From: RYN-230 sp963718305
GTDB lineage: Bacteria > Actinomycetota > Actinomycetes > Streptosporangiales > Streptosporangiaceae
DNA: 64,000 bases
Reading direction: 5' to 3'
Assembly (NCBI GenBank): GCA_963718305.1
Contig: CAVQZG010000001.1
Location: forward strand, 496,001-560,000
Below, piece after piece: positions 53,373-61,423 of the stretch. The notes beneath the pieces were generated by a model that saw nothing but the letters and a program-made list of their open reading frames with translations, had not been told where the DNA came from and did not search any database. How positions within the stretch are numbered: position 1 is the first letter of the stretch; every line of letters begins with the position of its first letter. Made by a program: the position numbers and the translations under genes.

Positions 53373-54382
53373 AAGCGATCGTCTACGACGCTCCGCGCCG
53401 CTGGCGCTGCGCCGACGTGCCCGACCCCGGGCCGGCCGCCGGGGAGGTGGTGCTGCGCGTCGCCGCGGCCGGGGTCTGCGGCACGGACGTGCACCTGGAT
53501 GCGGGCGAGTTCGGGCCGGTCTACCCGCTGACGCCCGGGCACGAGATCGCCGGCGTCGTGACCAGCATCGGTGCCGGGGTCTCCGGGCTGGCGGCCGGGG
53601 ACCTCGTCGCGCTCGACAACATGATGGCCTGCGGCCACTGCGCGCAGTGCCGCCGGGCCCGGCCCCAGTTCTGCGCCACCATGCGGGCGCTGGGCGTCAC
53701 CGACCCGGGCGGGTTCGCCGAGTTCGTGGTGGCCGCGGCGGGCAAGTGCCACCCGGCGGGCGACCTCGATCCGGAGGTCGCCGTGTTCGCCGAGCCGGTC
53801 GCGTGCGTCGTCCACGGCCTCGACGTCCTGGCCCTGCGGCCCGGCAGCGACGTGCTGGTCGCCGGGACCGGGCCCACCGGGCTCATCCTGGCCCAGCTCC
53901 TGCGGGCGGCGGGCGCCAGCCGGGTGACGGTCGCCGGACGGAGCCCGTTCAAGCTGGAACTGGCCACCGCTTACGGCGCGGACGAGGTCGTGCTCATGAC
54001 CGCGGGAGGTGACCCCGGCGATGCCGCGGCCACCCTGGCCCCGGACGGGTTCGACGTGGTCATCGACGCGACCGGGTCGGTCGACGTGCTGGCCGCGTGC
54101 ACCCGGCTGCTCGGCATCGGCGGGACCTTGTTCGTCTACGGCATGACGCCGGAGACCGCCAGCCTGGCCATCAGCCCCTACGACATCTTCCGCCGGGAAC
54201 TGACGGTCAAGGGCTCGTTTTCGCAGGCCTTCAGCTTCGACCGGGCCATGACCCTGCTGCGGGGCGGCCGGGTGCACACCGCTGGCCTGGTGACCCACCA
54301 GTTCGGGCTGCCCGACTACGGCGCCGCGATCAAGGCCGTGGCCGGGGACCCGGGTTGCCTGAAGGCGCTGATCCGGCCGTGA
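53369..54382 (+). CDS. Zinc-dependent alcohol/polyol dehydrogenase (MDR)
   Basis: The 337-aa enzyme is related to but distinct from its upstream neighbour, with catalytic C37, H58 and E59 (TPGHEI) and structural C88, C91, C94 and C102 (CGHCAQCRRARPQFC). The NAD fold reads VAGTGPTGLILAQLLRA, and the C-terminal half has SPYDIFRRELTVKGSFSQ, a stretch seen in polyol and threonine dehydrogenases. GTG start and stop both overlap neighbours by 4 bases. Two adjacent dehydrogenases suggest consecutive oxidations or opposite stereochemistry. Confidence 0.88.
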   Translation: MKAIVYDAPRRWRCADVPDPGPAAGEVVLRVAAAGVCGTDVHLDAGEFGPVYPLTPGHEIAGVVTSIGAGVSGLAAGDLVALDNMMACGHCAQCRRARPQFCATMRALGVTDPGGFAEFVVAAAGKCHPAGDLDPEVAVFAEPVACVVHGLDVLALRPGSDVLVAGTGPTGLILAQLLRAAGASRVTVAGRSPFKLELATAYGADEVVLMTAGGDPGDAAATLAPDGFDVVIDATGSVDVLAACTRLLGIGGTLFVYGMTPETASLAISPYDIFRRELTVKGSFSQAFSFDRAMTLLRGGRVHTAGLVTHQFGLPDYGAAIKAVAGDPGCLKALIRP

Positions 54383-55622
54383 CGCGCGAGCAGCCCGGCC
54401 CGCCGGGCACCCGGCCCTTCGGTGCTGCCTCGCCGGCCCACGCGAGCTGGCTCGGTGCACAGCTCGGCGAGCTGCTGGACTTCTGTGCCGCCGCGGCCGA
54501 CTGGCGGGACGGCGGCTTCGACGGGCTGACCACCACCGGACAGCGGCAGCCCGGGCCCAAGCGGCTGTACGCCACGGCCCGGATGACCTACGGCTTCACG
54601 CTGGGCGCCATGCTCGGCCGGCCTGGCTGCACCGAACTGGCCGGTCACGGACTGCGGGCGCTGCGGACGATCTTCCGGGACAGCAGCGACGGTGGCTGGT
54701 TCGCCGAGCTCAGCGCCGACGGGCGCGAGGTCACGGTGACCCGCAAGGAGACGTACGGTCATGCCTTCGTGCTCCTCGCCGCCTCGACCGCGGTGCAAGC
54801 GGGGCTGCCTGCCGGGGACCTGCTCGAGGACGCAGCGGTGATCTTCGACCGGTGGCTCTGGGACGAGCCGGCCTGTGCGTGGACTCCTGGGACCAGGGCT
54901 GGACCGAGCCGGATTCCTACCGGGGCATGAACGCGAACATGCACGCCGTGGAGGCCTTCCTGAGCGCTTACTTCGCCACCGGGCGGCCCTCGTTCCTGCG
55001 CCGGGCGCAGTCCATCAGTGCCCGGCTGATCAGGTTCGCCGCTGCTGCGCAGTGGCGCATTCCGGAGCACTTCACCGAGGGCTGGGCGCCGCTGCCCGGC
55101 TATCACGAGGACCGGCCCGCCGATGGGTTCCGCCCGTTCGGCGCGACGCCGGGCCATGGGGTCGAGTGGGCCCGGCTGCTCCTGCAGCTGAGGCTGATCC
55201 CGGGCGGTGACCCTGCCGGCCTGCTGGCCGCGGCCACCGCGCTGTTCGGGCGGGCGGTGGCCGATGGCTGGGACGCTGGCCGGTGCGGCTTCGCCTACAC
55301 GGTGGACTGGCAGGGCCGTGAGGTGTCATCGCAGCGGCTGCACTGGCCGCTGGCCGAGGCGATCGGCGCGGCCTGTTATCTGCACGCGGCGACCGGGGAA
55401 CCCGAGTATGCCGGCTGGTACGCCACCTTCTGGGAGGTCGCCGAGCGCTGCTTCGCCGACCGCCAGGGCGGGAGCTGGTGGCACGAGCTGGGCCCGGACG
55501 GCCAGCCTGGCTGCACCATCTGGGCGGGCAAGTCCGACCTGTACCACGTGCTCAACGCCCTGTTGTCCAGCCTGCTGCCGCCCGGCCCGGTCTTCGCGGC
55601 CGGGCTGGACCGGCGCCGGTAG
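54379..55622 (+). CDS. N-acylglucosamine 2-epimerase (AGE) family protein, frameshifted as sequenced
   Basis: The alpha/alpha-barrel protein is split between two frames. The first half (SWLGAQLGELLDFCAAAADWRDGGFD, ARMTYGFTLGAML, ETYGHAFVLLAASTAV, AAVIFDRWLWDEPA) is in the frame of the GTG at 54379. From about 54870 the second half (GLCVDSWDQGW, YRGMNANMHAVEAFLSAYF, LHWPLAEAIGAACYL, WWHELGPDG) is in the frame that ends at 55622. One missing or two surplus bases in 54862-54885 explain the break. AGE-family enzymes isomerise unmodified sugars or N-acyl amino sugars. The stop of the preceding dehydrogenase overlaps the GTG. Confidence 0.85.
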
Positions 55623-55671
55623 CGGTGCGCCCGCGCCCGCCGCTCACTGCCCGGCGTTCACCGCCCGCCGT

Positions 55672-56601
55672 TCACCGCACGGTGGGAACCAGTTCGGGCA
55701 GCTCGTCCTGGGCGGCCGAGCGCAGCCGGGTGACGACCTCCGCGGGCACCGAGCGGTAGGGCCAGCGCAGGCGGGTGCCGACCGGCGCCCAGGCTCCGAT
55801 GGCCGCCAGCGTCTTGTCCAGGGCGGGGTTGCTGAAGCCGGCTGCCTGCAGCGGCAGCACATGGCGGTCCAGGAACGCGTTCAGGCGCGTCTCCAGCCTG
55901 GCCGCCCCGGCCGGATCGGTGCGCATGTCCCGGTACCAGGCCACCGCGCCGTGCGGGCTCAGGCACGCCACGTTGGAGTACGCGCCGCTCGCGCCCTGGC
56001 GCAGCCCGCTGGCCAGGTGGTGACCAGCCACGAAGATGGACAGGTCGCCTGCGCAGGCGCGCATCTCGCCGAACCAGGCCGCGTCACCGCCTGCCACCTT
56101 GATCCCGATGAGCTGGGGGAACTCGGCCGCCAGGCGGCCGAACAGAGCGGGCGTAAGTTGAGTCTTGGCGTGCGGCGGGTTGTACAGGACCAGGGGTGAC
56201 GGGCCGGCCTCGGACGCCATCCGGTCGATCGCGGACCGGACCTCGTCTGCCGACAGCACGCACCAGTCCGGCAGGATCACCTGGATCGCGGCCGGGTCGT
56301 AGGCGGCCGCCACCCGGATCCTGCGCAGCGAGATCTGCCCGCTCATGTGGCTCGCCCCGAGCTGGCACGGCACGCCGGCCCGCTGGCACGCCTGCGCCAC
56401 GACGTCCGTGATCAGGTCGTATTCGTCCTCCTCCAGGCAGTGAAACTCGCCTGCGGTGCCGTTCGTGTAGACGCCGTCCAGCCCGGCAGTCATCAGGATG
56501 GCCAGCTCGTCGGCGAGCCGCCCGAGGTCGATGGTCTCGTCCCGGGCGACCGGCAGCAGGACGGTGCCCCAGGTGCCGCGCAGGGTCTGGCGGGTCAGCA
56601 C
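55672..56601 (-). CDS. DHDPS/N-acetylneuraminate lyase family protein, copy 3
   Basis: The 309-aa Schiff-base lyase has the NGTAGEFHCL loop (47-56), Tyr140 (LVLYNPPHAK) and Lys168 (IGIKVAGGD). Candidate activities are 2-keto-3-deoxy-aldonate aldolase or dehydratase. The GTG at 56601 lies 8 bases after the stop of the upstream 2-hydroxyacid dehydrogenase gene, and GAGG falls just before it, so the two form an operon. A longer N-terminus would overlap that gene and is not needed. The third DHDPS-like gene in 21 kb supports several aldol-cleaving routes. Confidence 0.87.
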   Translation of the reverse strand: MLTRQTLRGTWGTVLLPVARDETIDLGRLADELAILMTAGLDGVYTNGTAGEFHCLEEDEYDLITDVVAQACQRAGVPCQLGASHMSGQISLRRIRVAAAYDPAAIQVILPDWCVLSADEVRSAIDRMASEAGPSPLVLYNPPHAKTQLTPALFGRLAAEFPQLIGIKVAGGDAAWFGEMRACAGDLSIFVAGHHLASGLRQGASGAYSNVACLSPHGAVAWYRDMRTDPAGAARLETRLNAFLDRHVLPLQAAGFSNPALDKTLAAIGAWAPVGTRLRWPYRSVPAEVVTRLRSAAQDELPELVPTVR

Positions 56602-56609
56602 GCCGGGCC

Positions 56610-57653
56610 TCAGCGGGTGCCCGCGACGACCACGGAACCGTGCCGCAGCTGGCCGGTGCGCAGCCATTCGATGGCGTCAGTGATCGTCCAGATCTCAAGC
56701 CGCCAGGAAGACCGGTCTGAGTACCCGGCGCAGTGCGGCGACAGGACAGTGTTCGGCGCGCTCAGCAGAGGCGAATCGGCGGGCAGCGGCTCGGTCCCGA
56801 AGGTGTCCAGGCCCGCGCCGCCGAGCTGGCCCGCCGCGAGCAGTTCCGCCAGCGCCTGCTCGTCCACCTGGCCGCCGCGCGACACGTTGACGACCAGCGC
56901 GCCCTGGGGCAGGAGCGACAGCTCACGGCGGCCCAGGATGCCCCGGGTCTGCGCGGTGAGCGGAGCGTGCACGGTTACCGCGTCACTGCGGGCCAGCAGG
57001 TCATCGAGGTGGTCGAGCCGCACGGTGCCGGCCGGGCCGCCGCCATCCAGCAGCGGATCGTAGATGAGCACCTGCGCCACCATGGGGGCCAGCAACGCCG
57101 CCACCGCCGCACCGATCCGCCCGCACCCGATGATGCCCACCGTCATCTCGTCGAGCGGGCGCATCGGCGCCAGGCTGACCCGGCTTCCGGCGTGCCATCC
57201 CTGGCGCACGTGGCGATCCGCCGGGACCAGCTTGCGGCCCAGCGCCAGCAGCATCGCCACCGCGTGGCTGGCCACTTCGGGAACGCCGAAAGTCGGCTCG
57301 TTGAACACCGTCAGGCCGCAGGCGGCCGCGGTCTCCAGGTCTACGGTGTCGGTCCCGATGCCCATCCGCCCGATCACCCGCACGCCCGGGTCGATGGCCT
57401 CGATGAGCTCGCCCGGGAGCCGCTGCAGCGCCACCACCAGGCCGCTGGCTCCCGTGGTGGCGGCCTTTATCCCGGCGGGAGTCGAGATGTCCGCGACCCG
57501 GACGGCCGCATCGCCCCGGAAGTGCGCGGCGACGGTGTCCGGCGCATGCAGGGCGCCCGCGGCCACCACGATGGTGCAGGAATCTGGGCCCCCCGGAACC
57601 ACGCCCAGGTCCGCGGCCTGGCCGTCGGTGCGATGCCCCCCATTTTTAGTCAT
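56610..57653 (-). CDS. D-isomer-specific 2-hydroxyacid dehydrogenase
   Basis: The 347-aa enzyme is intact, unlike the copy at 40754. GRMGIGTDTVDLETAAACGLTVFNEPTFGVPEVASHAVAMLL, the NAD motif GIIGCGRIGAAVA, VVNVSRGGQVDEQAL (Arg), the Glu in TFGTEPLP and the active-site His in LSPHCAGYSD are all present. It resembles phosphoglycerate or glyoxylate dehydrogenases. It is the first gene of a two-gene operon with DHDPS copy 3. A palindromic operator candidate starts 7 bases upstream of the ATG. Confidence 0.89.
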   Translation of the reverse strand: MTKNGGHRTDGQAADLGVVPGGPDSCTIVVAAGALHAPDTVAAHFRGDAAVRVADISTPAGIKAATTGASGLVVALQRLPGELIEAIDPGVRVIGRMGIGTDTVDLETAAACGLTVFNEPTFGVPEVASHAVAMLLALGRKLVPADRHVRQGWHAGSRVSLAPMRPLDEMTVGIIGCGRIGAAVAALLAPMVAQVLIYDPLLDGGGPAGTVRLDHLDDLLARSDAVTVHAPLTAQTRGILGRRELSLLPQGALVVNVSRGGQVDEQALAELLAAGQLGGAGLDTFGTEPLPADSPLLSAPNTVLSPHCAGYSDRSSWRLEIWTITDAIEWLRTGQLRHGSVVVAGTR

Positions 57654-57659
57654 CAGTTA

Positions 57660-57675
57660 ACAGTCTACAGACTGT
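57660..57675. promoter_or_regulatory. Perfect palindrome ACAGTC TACA GACTGT upstream of the 2-hydroxyacid dehydrogenase
   Basis: A 6-bp perfect inverted repeat around TACA sits 7 bases from the dehydrogenase ATG (57653), in a gap of only 29 bases after the stop of the zinc-protein gene. GTCTACAGAC fits the general FadR-type GntR site shape. The adjacent CTGTTAAC (minus strand) differs by one base from the CTGTTGAC half-site at other island promoters. Confidence 0.55.
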
Positions 57676-57682
57676 GGCGTCG

Positions 57683-58027
57683 TTACGACAGGGGTGCGTG
57701 AGTTCGGCCAGCTTCCCGCCGGCCGCTTCGCCCCGGTCGCGGAACGCCGGGGGTGGCGGGCGGACCTAGGCCCGGTAACTCGCTGAGCGAGGCCCGGATT
57801 GTCCCGGCCCCGGTCAGGGCGCCATCGCGGAACTTGCCCCAGGTGAGCGAGTCCAGCGTGCCATTGAACCAATGGCCACGCGGGCACCGGATTTTGGCAC
57901 TCTCCAGTACCCCGTCGGTTGAGCTGACCGAGTAGCGGTGTTCTATCTCCGCGGGTAGCCCGCACCGGGCCTCGCCATGGTTATCCATATACGCCGGGCA
58001 CTCCAGGAACATCACATCGGCTTCCAT
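57683..58027 (-). CDS. Small cysteine/histidine-rich conserved hypothetical protein
   Basis: The 114-aa protein has a probable zinc site from ECPAYMDNHGEARCGLP and IRCPRGHWFNG (three Cys and one His), with the stretch IEHRYSVSSTDGVLESAKIRCPRGHWFNGTLDSLTW between them. I recognise similar small actinobacterial proteins of unknown function. The C-terminal 30 residues are Pro/Arg rich. A GGGGGG box lies 6 bases before the ATG at 58027. A longer frame upstream has no ribosome site. It is divergent from a VOC gene. Confidence 0.75.
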   Translation of the reverse strand: MEADVMFLECPAYMDNHGEARCGLPAEIEHRYSVSSTDGVLESAKIRCPRGHWFNGTLDSLTWGKFRDGALTGAGTIRASLSELPGLGPPATPGVPRPGRSGRREAGRTHAPLS

Positions 58028-58279
58028 TGATAGCCCCCCGTTCGATGTCCGGCTCCACCGGCGGCAAAGCCGGACCACGGCCATGCGCCGCTGGCCGGCA
58101 CCTGGTAGTCGGCACCAGACCGCAGGGAGCCTTTTAACCGACAAGAGCATCGAAGGGCGCCGCTGATACACCCCGGCCACGGCGTGCCGTCGGCGATCTC
58201 GTCAAGGCTCGGCCGGTGAGTTAGGGGTCGCTGAGCGGTCCAACCCTCAGAACGACGTCAACGACGAGAGAGGCGCCAC

Positions 58280-58666
58280 ATGGCTGAATGGGAGAAGCAG
58301 ATCAATGCCATGAGTCTGGTAGTCGGGGATCTTGAGCGCTCGAAGACGTTCTACCGGGAAGTCTTTGGCCTGCCTCCGCTGGAAGAGAAGGAGGACTTGG
58401 CCCTGTTCGGCTTCAAGAACATGTACGTCGCGTTGCGGAAGGATCCGGCTCACCAGCCCCCAGGACGCGACGTACTCGCCCTGGCGCAGAAAGGTCTCGG
58501 GCAGTTCTCCATCTGGGTTGAGGACGTCGATGCGGTCCGCGCTGAGCTAGACGAGCACGGAGTGAGATTGATCAGTGGCCCGGCGGATCGTGACTGGGGC
58601 ATGCGCACGATCACCTTCGCCGATCCGGACGGCTACATCTGGCAGATCGCGCAGGACCTGCCCTAG
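58280..58666 (+). CDS. VOC/glyoxalase family protein
   Basis: The 128-aa single VOC module pair has INAMSLVVGDLERSKTFYREVFGL, FSIWVEDVDAVRAELDEHGVRL and TFADPDGYIWQIAQDLP. A terminal Glu ligand is replaced by Gln in this last block. It is probably a metal-dependent or antibiotic-binding VOC member. No substrate can be named. GAGAGAGG precedes the ATG. It is followed 13 bases later by the DUF899 gene on the same strand, so they are likely co-transcribed. The gap 58028-58279 holds no other gene. Confidence 0.83.
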   Translation: MAEWEKQINAMSLVVGDLERSKTFYREVFGLPPLEEKEDLALFGFKNMYVALRKDPAHQPPGRDVLALAQKGLGQFSIWVEDVDAVRAELDEHGVRLISGPADRDWGMRTITFADPDGYIWQIAQDLP

Positions 58667-58679
58667 CAACGGAGGACCG

Positions 58680-59408
58680 ATGGCTATCGCGTTTCCTGGA
58701 GAGTCAGCGGAGTACCGGGCTGCACGAAACCGGCTCCTGGAGCAGGAGATCGAGCTACGCCGCAACATGGAAGCGGTGGCTGCCGCCAGGCGGCGGTTGC
58801 CCCCCGGCGGGGTGGTGCCGCAGGACTACGTCTTTCACGGCCAAGGCCCAGATGGCGGCGTGGCCGAGGTGCGGCTGTCGGAGCTGTTCGCGCCGGGTAG
58901 GGACTCGCTGGTGATCTACAGCATGATGTTCCCGCGTGATTCGGAGGACGACCGCCCGGGCCCGGCAGGCGGGCAGACCGCGCTGCTGCCGCTGGCGCAA
59001 GGCCCGTGCCCGTCGTGCACCGCGTTCCTCGACCAGCTGGACGGCGCCGCCGAGCACGCCTCGCAGCACATCAATCTCGCGGTCGCCGGAAAGGCGCCAA
59101 TCGAGCGCATCCTCACCTTCGCCGCCGAACGCGGCTGGCGGCACCTGCGCCTGTTGTCCTCGGCCGGAACCACCTATAACCGCGACTACCTGGCCGAGAC
59201 CCCCGACGGCGAGCAGCAGCCGATGCTGAACGTGTTCCACCGTGACGGAGACACCATCCGCCACTTCTGGGCTTCGGAACTGTTCTACGCACCCTGGGAT
59301 CCCGGGCAAGATCCCCGCCACGTCGGCACTCTCGAACCGGTCTGGAACCTTTACGACCTCACCCCGGAAGGACGCGGAATCGACTGGGATGAGCAGCTGA
59401 GCTACTGA
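58680..59408 (+). CDS. DUF899 thioredoxin-like family protein
   Basis: The 242-aa protein matches the DUF899 family: RNRLLEQEIELRRNMEAVAAARRRLPPGG, QDYVFHG, LSELFAPGRDSLVIYSMMFPRD, the CPSC motif in GPCPSCTAFLDQLDG, and the terminal EPVWNLYDLTPEGRG. The thioredoxin-like CxxC suggests a redox role, but no reaction is established for the family. GGAGG lies 5 bases before the ATG at 58680. The 3' side has no neighbour until the tRNA gene. Confidence 0.85.
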   Translation: MAIAFPGESAEYRAARNRLLEQEIELRRNMEAVAAARRRLPPGGVVPQDYVFHGQGPDGGVAEVRLSELFAPGRDSLVIYSMMFPRDSEDDRPGPAGGQTALLPLAQGPCPSCTAFLDQLDGAAEHASQHINLAVAGKAPIERILTFAAERGWRHLRLLSSAGTTYNRDYLAETPDGEQQPMLNVFHRDGDTIRHFWASELFYAPWDPGQDPRHVGTLEPVWNLYDLTPEGRGIDWDEQLSY

Positions 59409-59605
59409 CCCTTCCTAGTACTCTCCGTCTTCCCCGTGAGTCGGCGCGTGCACGGCGGACGATCCCGCTACCGGCTCAGCTCGTGCACGCCCCGACGAGC
59501 CCGGGGTGGCGGAGCTGAAGGACCAGCAGGAGGACGGCGAATGAAGGCCGTTGCTGCTCGGCTGCTGGGCAGCGACCGCGGTGGGGAGTCAATCGGTGCG
59601 TGAGC
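59409..59605. other. Gap between the DUF899 gene and tRNA-Lys
   Basis: No gene is firmly supported. A 20-codon frame with an AGGAGG box (59541-59603, encoding MKAVAARLLGSDRGG and five more residues) and a short open frame ending in VAELKDQQEDGE just before it are the only coding-like traces. Both are too short to call and may be remnants or chance. Confidence 0.3.
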
Positions 59606-59681
59606 TGGTGCGCCGCCAGGGACTCGAACCCCGAACCCGCAGATTAAGAGTCTGCTGCTCTGCCAGTTGAGCTAGCGGCGC
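59606..59681 (-). tRNA. tRNA-Lys(CTT)
   Basis: A complete cloverleaf can be folded on the minus strand. The acceptor GCGCCGC pairs with GCGGCGC. The D arm has TAGCTCAACTGGCAGAGC. The anticodon stem is GCAGA with TCTGC around loop CTCTTAA (anticodon CTT, reading AAG). The T arm carries GGTTCGAGTCC. The discriminator is A and the 3' CCA is encoded. Confidence 0.93.
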
Positions 59682-59993
59682 TTGGAACGCAGTGATGCTA
59701 ACAGTATCCGCCCACGAGAGCGAACCGGGACCTGGCCGCCGGGCGGTCCGCCGGCCCGGTGGCCCGCCGCGGCGGTTAACCCCGCACCGGGGGGCGAAAC
59801 AGGGCATCGGGGCGCCGCAGAAGAAACTCACCGGAACCGCTCGGCGAACAGGAGGTCTCGACTGATGTGCGCCCCTATGGGATAAAAGTTCCGTGCTGTG
59901 GGTGGGAAGCCTGGCCGACCGGCCGGGCTGACGGTCTGGTCCCGGCCGCCTCGCCTCATGATGGCGGCGGCCGGGCATCTGCTGAGGAGGGTC
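59682..59993. other. 312-bp gap upstream of the S53 peptidase gene
   Basis: No convincing gene is seen. The stretch is GC-rich with scattered AT-richer patches near 59880-59895 that may hold the peptidase promoter. No clear hexamer pair or palindrome was found. Confidence 0.35.
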
Positions 59994-61415
59994 ATGTCAG
60001 TGAACTCCGGTGAGAAAGTCCGCGCCGCCAGGTCATCCGGGGGCAGATCCCGGGCCCGGCGGGCCGTGACCTGGGCTCTCCCGGCCGCAGCGGCCTTGAG
60101 CGTGGCCGCGCTGGCCGTGCCGGCCGCGCCCGCCGCGGTCAGCCACATCCGCCCGGCCACGCCGGTACCCGCGCTGGGCAGCCCCGTGCTGACCAGCAAG
60201 GCGCATCCGGTTCCGCTGACCACCTCGGACTGCCTGGCGCAGATCGGCATCCACTGCTACACGCCGCTGCAGTACCGGACCGCCTACAACCTGAACCCGC
60301 TCTACGCGCACGGGATCAACGGCCGGGACAAGACGATCGTGATCGTCAACTCCTACGGCTCGCCCACGATCGCCCGCGACATCAAGACCTTCGACAAGCA
60401 GTTCGGCTTCCCGAACCCCAACCTGAAGATCGTGAAGTTCGGCAACGTGCCCGCGTTCGATCCCACGAACGCGACCCAGGTCGGCTGGGCCGAGGAGACC
60501 ACGCTGGACGTCGAGTACGCGCATTCCATCGCCCCCAAGGCGAAGATCGTCCTCGCGGAGACCGCGGTGGCCGAGACCGAGGGCGTGACCGGCCTCCCGG
60601 AGATGATGAACGCCGAGCAGTCGCTCATCAACGCGGGCGTGGGTGACGTCATCTCGCAGAGCTTCGGCGCGACCGAGAACACCTTCCCCGGCTTCAGCCA
60701 GGGCAACTACTCCAGCCTGCTGAACCTGCGCTACGCGTACAAGGACGCCCTGGCCCATCACGTGACCGTGCTCGGCGCGTCCGGTGACGCCGGCGCCACC
60801 GACTACGAGAGCGACGGCGCCACCCTGTACCCGTACCGGGTGAACTCCTGGCCTTCGACTGACCCGCTGGTCACCTCCGTCGGCGGCTCCCAGCTGTACC
60901 TGGACAACGCGGGTAACCGGCAGCAGCCCGACTCGGTGTGGAACGACCCGTACGGCTCGGGCGGCGGCGGAGTGTCGGCCGTGTTCTCCCGGCCGCTGTT
61001 CCAGACCGGCGTGCGCGGCGTGGTCGGCAGCCACCGCGGCACCCCGGACATCTCGATGAGCGCGGCGGTCAACGGCGGGTGCTGGGTCTACTGGTCCTTC
61101 GCCGGGACCGGCGGCGCAGGCTGGTACATCATCGGCGGGACCAGCGAGGCCTCGCCGATCTTCTCCGGCATCGTGGCCCTGGCCGACCAGGTGGCCGGGC
61201 ACCGTCTCGGCCTGCTCAACCCGGCGCTGTACGCGCTGGGCGCGGCCAGCAAGCACGGCGCCCGGACCGGCCTGGTGGACATCACCGCGGGGAACAACAC
61301 TTTCGCCGGTGTGACCGGGTACGACGCTGGCCCGGGCTACGACCTGGCCAGCGGCTGGGGCACGATCAACGCCGCCCGGTTCGTGCCGGCCCTGGCGTCC
61401 GCCGCGTCGCACTAG
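59994..61415 (+). CDS. Secreted S53 family (sedolisin-type) serine-carboxyl peptidase
   Basis: The 473-aa protein has a signal peptide (Arg-rich, then WALPAAAALSVAALAVPAAPAA) and a sedolisin catalytic domain. The catalytic residues are E168 and D172 (GWAEETTLDVEYAH), the oxyanion Asp in SGDAG (263-267) and Ser384 in GGTSEASPIF. The C-terminal calcium-binding region reads GYDAGPGYDLASGWGTIN. It would cleave proteins outside the cell, typically at acid pH. A full kumamolisin pro-domain is not seen; only about 90 residues precede the domain. The ATG at 59994 lies very close to GAGGAGG, so the GTG at 60000 may be the true start. Confidence 0.9.
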   Translation: MSVNSGEKVRAARSSGGRSRARRAVTWALPAAAALSVAALAVPAAPAAVSHIRPATPVPALGSPVLTSKAHPVPLTTSDCLAQIGIHCYTPLQYRTAYNLNPLYAHGINGRDKTIVIVNSYGSPTIARDIKTFDKQFGFPNPNLKIVKFGNVPAFDPTNATQVGWAEETTLDVEYAHSIAPKAKIVLAETAVAETEGVTGLPEMMNAEQSLINAGVGDVISQSFGATENTFPGFSQGNYSSLLNLRYAYKDALAHHVTVLGASGDAGATDYESDGATLYPYRVNSWPSTDPLVTSVGGSQLYLDNAGNRQQPDSVWNDPYGSGGGGVSAVFSRPLFQTGVRGVVGSHRGTPDISMSAAVNGGCWVYWSFAGTGGAGWYIIGGTSEASPIFSGIVALADQVAGHRLGLLNPALYALGAASKHGARTGLVDITAGNNTFAGVTGYDAGPGYDLASGWGTINAARFVPALASAASH

Positions 61416-61423
61416 GAACGGGG

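Noticed and set aside
59606..59681. tRNA-Lys as an integration site for the island
   Set aside because: No integrase, no duplicated tRNA 3' end, and two non-island gene groups lie between. No transposase or other mobile gene was found in the window.
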